This document shows, piece after piece, positions 1 to 5,368 of a DNA stretch of 6,865 nucleotides (positions within the stretch are counted from its first letter, which is position 1; each line of letters opens with the position of its first letter). The notes beneath the pieces were generated by a model. It saw nothing but the letters and a program-made list of their open reading frames with translations. It did not search any database and was not told where the DNA came from. The DNA comes from an uncultured Bacillota bacterium (lineage in GTDB: Bacteria; Bacillota_I; Bacilli_A; RF39; UBA660), in NCBI GenBank assembly GCA_947176475.1, contig CAMWQX010000058.1:1-6865 (forward strand). The letters run 5' to 3'. Position numbers and translations under genes: made by a program.

Positions 1-46
1 TTCAGTGAACCTGAAATCACTCAGCAAATAAAAGAATGATTTATTT

Positions 47-499
47 ATGGAGATATTTGATAAATATCATAAAGATGTTTATCGATTAATATATAGTTAT
101 ACTTTAAACATCCAAGATACAGAAGATATCTTACAGAGAACATTTATTAAATTATATAAAAATATAGATAAGTTTAATTCATGTGATTTGGAAGCAAAAA
201 AGTGGCTTTTTCGAGTAGCAATAAATGATAGTAAAAATATGCTTAAGTCAATGTGGATGAAAGTTAGAGTTAATCTAGATGAGTATGAGAATGTGATAAG
301 TGATGAAGGCAATGAAAAGGAATTACAAAGAGCTTTAAAAAATATAAGTGTTAAATATCGCATACCTTTATACCTTTATTATTTTGAAGGATATAGCATA
401 AAGGAAATAGCTGATTTAATGAAGATGAGTGAATCAGGGATAAAGACGAGACTTAAAAGAGGAAAAGAAAAATTAAAATTAGAGATGGAGGGAAAGTAA
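47..499 (+). CDS. ECF-type RNA polymerase sigma factor
   Basis: This is a 150-residue group IV (extracytoplasmic function) sigma factor, expected to direct core RNA polymerase to a small regulon when its anti-sigma partner releases it. Region 2 spans about residues 2-60, with the helix that contacts core and the -10 element around DTEDILQRTF (24-33) and the WLFRVAIND signature (53-61). A variable linker follows, then region 4 (about 95-145), with a helix-turn-helix in GYSIKEIADLM (115-125) and SESGIKTRLKRGKEKL (128-143) that would read the -35 element. The length is slightly under the usual 160-190 residues, mostly at the N terminus. The start at 47 is the only plausible one, because an in-frame stop lies at 29-31; the SD site before it is weak. 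The next gene begins 1 nt after the stop, the usual sigma/anti-sigma arrangement. The subfamily and target promoter are not determinable from the sequence. Confidence 0.93.
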   Translation: MEIFDKYHKDVYRLIYSYTLNIQDTEDILQRTFIKLYKNIDKFNSCDLEAKKWLFRVAINDSKNMLKSMWMKVRVNLDEYENVISDEGNEKELQRALKNISVKYRIPLYLYYFEGYSIKEIADLMKMSESGIKTRLKRGKEKLKLEMEGK

Positions 500-500
500 T

Positions 501-1325
501 ATGCGAGATTTGAAGAAGAAATACAAAGAGGAATTTGGAAATATTAATCCAACAGAAGAACAGAAAAGTAAGATGTTAAATAATATATTAAATCATAAGA
601 CAAATAATATCTATATGCGTTTGGCAGTAGTTAGTTGTTCAATAATTATTCTTTGCATATTTGGGATAACTAATGCGAATGATATAAAGAAAAGTTTTAA
701 TTCATTGATTATTAATTATAAAGAAAATCGCGATGAAGATGGAAATAAATATAAAGAAATTCTTACTAGTTATGATGGGGTGCTAGAAGTTAATTATGAT
801 GCTAATTTGGTAGAAAGAGAATCATGGGTTGAGGCCTTAGATAAGAATTTAAAGATGCATTATTCTAATTATGATTTGGAAATAATATTAGGTGCCAAGT
901 TACTTAAAAATCCATTGTTTGACTTTGGATATGAAATAAATGTACTTAGAAAAAATGATGGTAAAATTTCTTATATGAAACTTTATAGTATTTATAGTAA
1001 GTTTAGCGGATATGATGAAAATTATGATCGCAAACTTTTAGAACAAGTTTCTTTGAATGCTCAGTTTAAAACTAAATATTATAAAGGTGGAGATGAGTTT
1101 GATTTAAATGTAAGAAATTATTATAGTGTCAAAAATTATTATATTAAGAATTTAGATACGACAGCATTGATTGTTAGATTGAATGAAAGAGGAAGTCATT
1201 ATTTAGTAATATTTTCGCATAATAATGTTAGATATAATTTCTATTATGATAATTATGAAGAGAATGTTGATGAAGATAAAGTATTAAATAGAATTCATCG
1301 AATATTGGATTTATTCGATTACTAA
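501..1325 (+). CDS. Probable membrane-bound anti-sigma factor
   Basis: This 274-residue protein has a short charged N-terminal segment (1-38), one hydrophobic transmembrane helix (about 39-59) and a roughly 215-residue C-terminal domain predicted to lie outside the membrane, rich in Tyr, Asn, Asp and Lys. That layout and its position 1 nt after an ECF sigma gene are the main reasons for calling it the cognate anti-sigma factor; an SD site (GGAGGG, 487-492) sits inside the end of the sigma gene, so translation is probably coupled. It lacks the HxxxCxxC zinc anti-sigma motif: its only two cysteines (46 and 52) lie in the membrane helix. The sigma-binding segment would therefore be the short N-terminal region, as in other non-zinc one-pass anti-sigma proteins of Firmicutes. 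I do not recognise the extracytoplasmic domain. The call is inference from topology and gene order. Confidence 0.7.
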   Translation: MRDLKKKYKEEFGNINPTEEQKSKMLNNILNHKTNNIYMRLAVVSCSIIILCIFGITNANDIKKSFNSLIINYKENRDEDGNKYKEILTSYDGVLEVNYDANLVERESWVEALDKNLKMHYSNYDLEIILGAKLLKNPLFDFGYEINVLRKNDGKISYMKLYSIYSKFSGYDENYDRKLLEQVSLNAQFKTKYYKGGDEFDLNVRNYYSVKNYYIKNLDTTALIVRLNERGSHYLVIFSHNNVRYNFYYDNYEENVDEDKVLNRIHRILDLFDY

Positions 1326-1356
1326 GATTATTGAAAGTGAGTAGAGTTAAAAAGAT

Positions 1357-2382
1357 ATGAAAAAGATATTTATTATATCAATAATATTTTTAAGTTTTTT
1401 ATTAATTATAATAGATAATAAAAAAAGTGAATTTGAAAATATTGTTGATAATTCAGCAGTTATTGACAATGAGATAATGCATAATGAAGATTATATAACA
1501 GCGGATAGAAAATTAAATTATTTAAATATAAGTGATGAAGTGAAAGAAATAGCAATTAATTATCCGGAGTTTTTAAGTATTATAGTTGATGCGAATATAA
1601 AGATTCCGATATATGATAATATGGTTCCCCAAGGAATAGCTTTAATGGGAGATTATATTTTGATTACTTCTTATGATAGTGATGGCAAAAATAATTCGGT
1701 TGTATATGTTATAGATAAAAAGGGAGATATCGTTAATAAGGTTGATTTGGGAACAAAATCGCATGTCGGCGGAATTGCCTATGATAGTGCCAATGAACTT
1801 ATTTGGATACCCGATAATAATGGAATCTTAAATGCATACAAAGCTAGCGATTTTATCAATTTAAAAAAAGTAAAAGCTAAATATCGATTTAATAATGTAA
1901 GTGATGATTTAATAGATTTTTTAGATGATAAGAAGAAGCTAATAGCTTTTGTAACAGTAGACGAAGATAATATTTATTTTGGCAATTTTGCTAAAGATAC
2001 GGAAAGTATTGTTAAAAAGTATCGAATTATGAACATTGATGGGAAGATTAGTTTGAATTATATAAATAGTTTTATGGTTCCTGCTCGTACTCAAAGTATA
2101 AGCTTCTTTAATAAGGGTTTAAAGAAATATATGATTATGAGTAATTCATATCAAAGAAGAAAGAGTTCATATATTAAAGTTTATGAATATCAAGATGATA
2201 TAACAAACTATAAAAAAGAATTAGGTAGTATTGAATTACCACCAATGCTTGAGCAAAGTGTAGTTAATGGCAATAGTTTGTATACAATTTTTGAATCAAA
2301 AGCAAAGAAGTATAGCAATTGTCCAGAAAAGATTGAGTATATATGTATTTTAGATGTTTATAAAATAATAAATATGAGTTAG
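1357..2382 (+). CDS. Exported beta-propeller-like protein of unknown function
   Basis: This 341-residue protein opens with MKK and a hydrophobic stretch (4-19). There is no lipobox cysteine and no clear cleavage site, so it is either a signal anchor or a secreted protein. After a linker (20-80), the segment from VPQG (90-93) to about residue 160 has short alternating strands (GDYILITSYDS, SVVYVIDKKGDIV, HVGGIAYDSANELIWIPDN) typical of beta-propeller blades. The motif order 'VPQG ... DKKG ... H.GGIAYD' resembles secreted propeller domains of Firmicutes. The rest (170-341) continues in the same strand-rich style. Cysteines 322 and 330 could form a disulfide outside the cell. It lies 31 nt after the putative anti-sigma gene with no terminator between, so it is probably the third gene of that operon; its own SD site is weak. 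A sensing or ligand-binding role for the sigma system is speculation; no catalytic motif is visible. Confidence 0.62.
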   Translation: MKKIFIISIIFLSFLLIIIDNKKSEFENIVDNSAVIDNEIMHNEDYITADRKLNYLNISDEVKEIAINYPEFLSIIVDANIKIPIYDNMVPQGIALMGDYILITSYDSDGKNNSVVYVIDKKGDIVNKVDLGTKSHVGGIAYDSANELIWIPDNNGILNAYKASDFINLKKVKAKYRFNNVSDDLIDFLDDKKKLIAFVTVDEDNIYFGNFAKDTESIVKKYRIMNIDGKISLNYINSFMVPARTQSISFFNKGLKKYMIMSNSYQRRKSSYIKVYEYQDDITNYKKELGSIELPPMLEQSVVNGNSLYTIFESKAKKYSNCPEKIEYICILDVYKIINMS

Positions 2383-2387
2383 CTAAT

Positions 2388-2416
2388 TTGACAATAAATA
2401 AAGTAAGTGTTATTAT
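2388..2416 (+). promoter_or_regulatory. Strong vegetative promoter for the thrS leader
   Basis: The -35 is a perfect TTGACA (2388-2393). A 17-nt spacer follows, then an extended -10, TGT (2408-2410) plus TATTAT (2411-2416), one mismatch from consensus. Transcription would start near 2423, about 12 nt before the SD site of the first small ORF. It is the best promoter match in the window. Confidence 0.8.
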
Positions 2417-2445
2417 TTAACTACTTTATGAAAAGGGAGATTATT

Positions 2446-2526
2446 ATGTTAAGCAGACAAATAACGACAACGATTATTTTAACAATTAGATCAATGGGTT
2501 ATATTGGTTGTTTTAGCATTGCTTAA
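2446..2526 (+). CDS. Putative threonine-sensing leader peptide (26 aa) upstream of thrS
   Basis: This 26-codon ORF starts at ATG 2446, preceded by AAAAGGGAG (SD core 2435-2439, 6-nt spacer), and ends at TAA 2524-2526. The peptide begins MLSRQ, then has ITTTIILTI (residues 6-14): four Thr codons, three in a row (ACG ACA ACG, then ACA), plus several Ile. The run resembles the control-codon region of the E. coli thr operon leader peptide. The ORF sits between a near-consensus promoter and an intrinsic terminator 35 nt after its stop, the classical order for ribosome-mediated attenuation. The first and last codons can also base-pair (TTAAGCA 2449-2455 with TGCTTAA 2520-2526), which a translating ribosome would disrupt. 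The alternative is a small hydrophobic membrane peptide with its own terminator. The function is inferred; the ORF, its SD and its context are directly seen. Confidence 0.62.
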   Translation: MLSRQITTTIILTIRSMGYIGCFSIA

Positions 2527-2561
2527 ATATTAGTTAGAATAATATAAATAATATCAAGTTT

Positions 2562-2592
2562 AAGTCTATTACATCCAGTAATAGGCTTTTTT
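2562..2592 (+). terminator. Intrinsic terminator in the thrS leader (putative attenuator)
   Basis: The stem is AAGTCTATTAC (2562-2572) with GTAATAGGCTT (2578-2588), 11 bp including one G-U pair, with a 5-nt loop and a T6 run ending at 2592. It lies after the first leader ORF and 125 nt before the synthetase start, so full-length thrS mRNA from the upstream promoter requires read-through. I did not find a convincing antiterminator by eye. Confidence 0.8.
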
Positions 2593-2614
2593 AAATTTTA
2601 TAAGAGAAGTTAGA

Positions 2615-2623
2615 TGCTATAAT
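2615..2623 (+). promoter_or_regulatory. Possible second thrS promoter (extended -10)
   Basis: TGCTATAAT is a perfect extended -10 element just downstream of the terminator. No good -35 lies 16-18 nt upstream. A start near 2630 would give a transcript that bypasses the attenuator but keeps the second leader ORF. The AT-rich background makes a chance match possible. Confidence 0.45.
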
Positions 2624-2646
2624 AAACATAAAGAGATAACTTAAGT

Positions 2647-2681
2647 GGGGTGATATATATGACGGATGAGACGATTACCCT
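2647..2681 (+). promoter_or_regulatory. Possible hairpin masking the second leader-peptide SD
   Basis: GGGGTGAT (2647-2654), the SD of the 11-codon ORF, can pair with ATTACCCT (2674-2681), which holds that ORF's ACC threonine codon: 8 pairs including two G-U. The same CCCTTTTC (2678-2685) can alternatively pair, with bulges, with GAAAGAAGG (2701-2709), the thrS SD. The two folds compete for the same bases. This was found by eye, with no energy calculation. Confidence 0.3.
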
Positions 2682-2694
2682 TTTCATAAAGTAA
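2659..2694 (+). CDS. Second putative leader peptide, MTDETITLFIK
   Basis: This 11-codon ORF (ATG 2659, TAA 2692-2694) is preceded by a strong SD, AAGTGGGGTGAT (2643-2654). Three of its eleven residues are threonine (ACG, ACG, ACC). The stop lies 23 nt before the thrS start and 11 nt before the thrS SD (2706-2710), so a ribosome stalled at the Thr codons and one terminating at the TAA would leave different RNA exposed. It could act as a translational attenuator or a reinitiation relay for thrS. Shortness means a chance ORF cannot be excluded, but its strong SD, its Thr content and its likeness to the first leader peptide argue against this. Confidence 0.5.
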   Translation: MTDETITLFIK

Positions 2695-2717
2695 GAGTGA
2701 GAAAGAAGGAAATAAAA

Positions 2718-4250
2718 ATGAATGATATAGGAAGTAAAATATTAAAAGAAGTTATAAATGAAGAATATGAAAATGTTAGTTTAGAAAATATTAGTATTAA
2801 TGATGATGAATTTTATTATGAATTTAAATCTGAAAGACGTGTATCGGAAAAAGATTTTGAATATTTAGAAAAAAAGGTTCATGAAAAGAATGAAAAGGTA
2901 TTTATAAAGTTAATAAGAGTTAGTGGAGTATATTATCAAGGTAATAAAGATAATGAGATGATTACTCGTATTGTGGGTAAATGTTTTGAATCTTTAGAAA
3001 GTAAAGAGGAATATATTAATTATGTGGAACAGATGAGCGAATTTGATCATCGTAAAATTGGGTCTGATTTAGATTTATTTTGTTTTTCAGATCGTGTTGG
3101 AGCTGGATTACCTTTATATACTCCGAGAGGTACTATTGTCAAAGATGAGTTACAAAAAGAGATAGAGAGAGTTTGTCGCAAGTATGGATTTCAGAAGGTT
3201 TCTTGTCCATCACTTTCCGATATTCAGCTTTTTGAAACTTCAGGTCATGCAGCAAAATTTAATGATGAATTATTTAGGGTATCTTCTCCTAAGGGACATG
3301 CTTATGCTTTAAAACCTGTGCAATGTCCACATCATACTCAAATATATGCATCAAGACTTAGAAGTTATAAAGATTTACCAATTAGATATATGGAATCAGA
3401 TAAACAATATCGTGCAGAGTTACAGGGAGCAGTTGGAGGTTTATCGCGTGTTTATGCCATAACTGTGGAAGATGGACATTCATTTTGTCGAATTGATCAA
3501 GTTAAAGAAGAAGTTATCAATATGTGTAATTTAATAAGAGATTTTTATTCACGTATGGGATTATGGGATAATGCATGGGTTTCCTTATCGGTAAGAGATT
3601 ATGAGCATCCTGAAAAATATATTGGTTCAAAAGAGGATTGGGATGTATGTGAAGCTATGCTTGAAGAGATTGCAAATGAACTTAATTTAAATGCCAAGAG
3701 ATGTGAAGGAGAGGCAGCTTTGTATGGACCAAAGATTGATTTTATGTTTAAAGATGCTTTGGGAAGAGAAATTCAAATACCAACTGTCCAATTAGATTTT
3801 CAAACTCCAAAGAGATTTGAACTGTTTTATATAGATGAAAAGGGAGAAAAACAAACTCCAGTTATGGTACATCGTGCTGTTTTGGGCTCTTATGAAAGAT
3901 TCTTAGTATTATTACTTGAACAATTTAAAGGGGTATTGCCAATTTGGTTGAGTCCTGTACAAGTAAATGTTTTACCAGTTAATGCGAATTATCATGATGA
4001 ATATGCTAGGGAAGTATTAAATAAGCTTCGCGAGGAAGATATTAGATGTGAATATGATGATTCGAGTGATAGATTAAATAAAAAGATTAGACAAAGTAAT
4101 GTTATGAAAAATCCGATTACAGTTATTATTGGCGATAAAGAAAGAGATGAAAGATGCATTAGTTATCGCTTGCTTAACAGTGATGAAACTATTAGTATGC
4201 CACTTGATGAATTTATCAATTTTGTTAAGAAGGAGATTAAAAAGAGATAA
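2718..4250 (+). CDS. thrS: Threonyl-tRNA synthetase, short form lacking TGS and a functional editing domain
   Basis: This class II synthetase charges tRNA-Thr with threonine in the cytosol. I start it at ATG 2718 (510 aa) because AAGGA (2706-2710) sits 7 nt before it; the upstream in-frame GTG at 2697 has no SD. The catalytic core runs from about residue 110 to 410. It has motif 1 near GLPLYTPRGTIVKDEL (130-145), motif 2 with YRAE (231-234), motif 3 with GSYERF (390-395), and zinc ligands Cys203, His254 and His385. The anticodon-binding domain follows (about 413-510). The usual protein is about 640 aa. Here the N-terminal TGS domain is missing and only the edges of the N2 editing domain remain (5-54 and 61-105). 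The editing HxxxH is replaced by DIGSK (3-7), and the segment that normally carries the editing Cys and His is deleted. It should activate Thr but not clear Ser-tRNA-Thr. It may be the sole enzyme or a second paralogue; no intrinsic terminator follows it. Confidence 0.95.
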   Translation: MNDIGSKILKEVINEEYENVSLENISINDDEFYYEFKSERRVSEKDFEYLEKKVHEKNEKVFIKLIRVSGVYYQGNKDNEMITRIVGKCFESLESKEEYINYVEQMSEFDHRKIGSDLDLFCFSDRVGAGLPLYTPRGTIVKDELQKEIERVCRKYGFQKVSCPSLSDIQLFETSGHAAKFNDELFRVSSPKGHAYALKPVQCPHHTQIYASRLRSYKDLPIRYMESDKQYRAELQGAVGGLSRVYAITVEDGHSFCRIDQVKEEVINMCNLIRDFYSRMGLWDNAWVSLSVRDYEHPEKYIGSKEDWDVCEAMLEEIANELNLNAKRCEGEAALYGPKIDFMFKDALGREIQIPTVQLDFQTPKRFELFYIDEKGEKQTPVMVHRAVLGSYERFLVLLLEQFKGVLPIWLSPVQVNVLPVNANYHDEYAREVLNKLREEDIRCEYDDSSDRLNKKIRQSNVMKNPITVIIGDKERDERCISYRLLNSDETISMPLDEFINFVKKEIKKR

Positions 4251-4275
4251 ATGTTTTTAATTATCAAATGTTTTT
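4249..4275 (+). repeat. Short direct repeat after thrS
   Basis: AAATGTTTTT occurs at 4249-4258 and again at 4266-4275, 17 nt apart, overlapping the thrS stop codon. It might be a tandem binding site upstream of the next promoter, or simply low-complexity sequence. No function can be assigned. Confidence 0.35.
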
Positions 4276-4277
4276 CC

Positions 4278-4306
4278 TTGTATTTAAAATATTCTAATGT
4301 TAGAAT
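4278..4306 (+). promoter_or_regulatory. Promoter for the 307-residue unknown gene
   Basis: TTGTAT (4278-4283), a 17-nt spacer and an extended -10, TGT (4298-4300) plus TAGAAT (4301-4306), give correct vegetative geometry. Transcription would start near 4313, just before the SD GGGAGG (4321-4326). The -10 lies within a palindrome. Confidence 0.6.
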
Positions 4307-4310
4307 ATTT
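4287..4310. promoter_or_regulatory. Perfect palindrome over the -10: probable operator
   Basis: AAATATTCTAA (4287-4297) and TTAGAATATTT (4300-4310) are exact inverted repeats around a central TG. The site covers the spacer and the -10 of the promoter, where repressor binding would block polymerase. No T-run follows, so it is not an intrinsic terminator. A weaker outer pair, CTTGT (4277-4281) with ACAAG (4317-4321), could lengthen the site or an RNA hairpin. It does not match the CIRCE, LexA, Rex, CcpA or PerR/Fur consensus forms I know. Confidence 0.55.
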
Positions 4311-4334
4311 ACTTAAACAAGGGAGGTTTAAAAT

Positions 4335-5258
4335 ATGGCAAAGACTTTAGTAAGAGATGCTTATCATTTAAATGAGTTATTGAAAGAAAAATATGGCGAG
4401 AGGATATCTACCAATCCGATTGAGGTTTTAAGAGGGAAAGTTTATGGTAAACTAGATTCTAAGGTAATTATCATATCCTTTGTAGGAGATAGCTTTTTGA
4501 TACTTTCTACAGATTCTAATTCAAGAGATGTTTTAGATGAATTGAAACCATTGTTAATGGAAGTAATGGGAAATGAGCAGCCAATTTGCAGTTATGATTT
4601 ACAAAGTGAAGGGTTAGAAGAAAAAGATGCTCTACCCACTATTGAATGGGATGTTGAAGCACCAGAAGATAGGATAAAAGAGATTGTCAATGGAAGAGCA
4701 TATAGCGACGATGCTAAAATTCACAATCTTAAATTGTATAATTCAAAAAATCCAGATGATTATTTAGAAAGTGAAGAAGAGAAAGAAGAAAGAATTAGAA
4801 ATGCTAGAATATATGGTATAGATCCTGGTAACATTAAAGATGTTGAAGCCATAAATAATTTAAGTGAAGTTGATTTATATTTTCATATTAATGCTTTGGG
4901 TGGTTATATTTGGAGATGTAATCATGAAATGGCTCATCATAGAATGTCTAAAGTTGATTTAACGGAAGATAATTATGCATTGGAATATATGGTATATCAA
5001 ACAACAAAGTTTGGTGTTGAGTTAGATGAACCAGCAATTGATAAACATATTACTCCTACTCCTTCATATAATGCTTGGTTTAGATTTTATAATCATCATT
5101 TTCAAAATGTTTTGACAGATGAACAATGGGAGGCATATCAACAAGCCCAAGAAAACGGACAAGATACATCGGAATTTATGCCAAGTGGTCATTGGTCTGA
5201 TTTGCTAAAAGAAGAATCTAAAAAAGAAGAAGCAAAAAAAGAAAAAAAACAGAATTAA
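4335..5258 (+). CDS. Protein of unknown family with an HExxH motif
   Basis: This 307-residue protein has no signal peptide or membrane segment, so it is probably cytosolic. I do not recognise the family. The N-terminal part (1-85) looks like a small alpha/beta domain with a core hydrophobic strand pair (VIIISFVGDSFLILST). An acidic linker with a charged helix (about 140-160) follows. The C-terminal part (175-285) is rich in aromatic residues and His and contains HEMAH (197-201), a literal HExxH zinc-protease signature inside the phrase RCNHEMAHHRMSK. No extended metzincin motif follows, and a third ligand is not obvious, though Glu residues lie 15-35 residues downstream, so a gluzincin-like site is possible but unproven. 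The tail (290-307) is a Lys/Glu-rich low-complexity stretch. It is a single-gene unit: its own promoter with overlapping palindrome, a strong SD (GGGAGG, 8-nt spacer) and a terminator overlapping its stop codon. Confidence 0.85.
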   Translation: MAKTLVRDAYHLNELLKEKYGERISTNPIEVLRGKVYGKLDSKVIIISFVGDSFLILSTDSNSRDVLDELKPLLMEVMGNEQPICSYDLQSEGLEEKDALPTIEWDVEAPEDRIKEIVNGRAYSDDAKIHNLKLYNSKNPDDYLESEEEKEERIRNARIYGIDPGNIKDVEAINNLSEVDLYFHINALGGYIWRCNHEMAHHRMSKVDLTEDNYALEYMVYQTTKFGVELDEPAIDKHITPTPSYNAWFRFYNHHFQNVLTDEQWEAYQQAQENGQDTSEFMPSGHWSDLLKEESKKEEAKKEKKQN

Positions 5259-5297
5259 AAGAATCAAAATTACAGGGTTTTTAAAATTCTGTTTTTT
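5244..5297 (+). terminator. Intrinsic terminator overlapping the end of the unknown gene
   Basis: AAAAAACAGAATT (5244-5256) pairs perfectly with AATTCTGTTTTTT (5285-5297), a 13-bp stem ending in T6, with a 28-nt loop. The left arm is the Lys-Lys-Gln-Asn end of the coding sequence and the first base of its stop codon. The A-tract on the left could also make it work on the opposite strand. Confidence 0.7.
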
Positions 5298-5340
5298 ATT
5301 TGCCAAAAGTTTTTAATTTATAGATTTATAGGTGATATTT

Positions 5341-5349
5341 TGCTATACT
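5341..5349 (+). promoter_or_regulatory. Extended -10 promoter for the zinc-ribbon/TPM operon
   Basis: TGCTATACT is an extended -10 (TATACT, 5344-5349) with no convincing -35 at 16-18 nt. It lies 19 nt before the ATG, so the transcript would begin near 5356 and the 5' UTR would consist of little more than the SD AGAGGTG (5356-5362). Confidence 0.5.
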
Positions 5350-5368
5350 TAGAGTAGAGGTGAAGACG

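Larger units (their letters stand above)
2383..2717 (+). promoter_or_regulatory. Long 5' leader of the threonyl-tRNA synthetase gene
   Basis: This 335-nt stretch contains no conventional gene, but in order it holds a near-consensus promoter, a 26-codon threonine-containing ORF, an intrinsic terminator, a second possible promoter, an 11-codon threonine-rich ORF and the thrS ribosome binding site. The arrangement is that of a transcription-attenuation leader. No T-box consensus (AGGGTGGNACCGCG) is seen anywhere in it. No terminator separates the preceding propeller gene from this leader, so the terminator at 2562-2592 may also stop read-through from the sigma operon. Confidence 0.6.

Noticed and set aside
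1..46. ECF-type autoregulatory promoter (TGAACC or TGAAAT) or terminator hairpin (TTCAG/CTGAA) upstream of the sigma gene
   Set aside because: No matching -10 is found at the expected 16-17 nt spacing and the inverted repeats are only 5 bp. Too little upstream sequence is present to decide.
36..89. Short ORF overlapping the sigma factor start
   Set aside because: It has no SD site and ends after 17 codons in an AT-rich region; likely chance.
97..363. 88-codon ORF on the - strand
   Set aside because: It is antisense to the clear sigma factor gene, has no SD site or recognisable domain, and is a reading-frame shadow.
2643..2656. Possible T-box core (AAGTGGGGTGATAT resembles AANNAGGGTGG)
   Set aside because: The match breaks after GGGTG, the ACCGCG part is absent, and it lies downstream of the terminator instead of competing with it. 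It is better explained as an SD site.
2697..2717. GTG start for thrS giving seven extra residues
   Set aside because: It has no SD site of its own and begins 2 nt after the small-ORF stop; ATG 2718 has AAGGA at ideal spacing.
4287..4310. thrS terminator
   Set aside because: The hairpin is strong, but it contains only two G-C pairs and is followed by ACTTAAAC, not a T-run. It also sits on the next gene's -10, so an operator is the better explanation.
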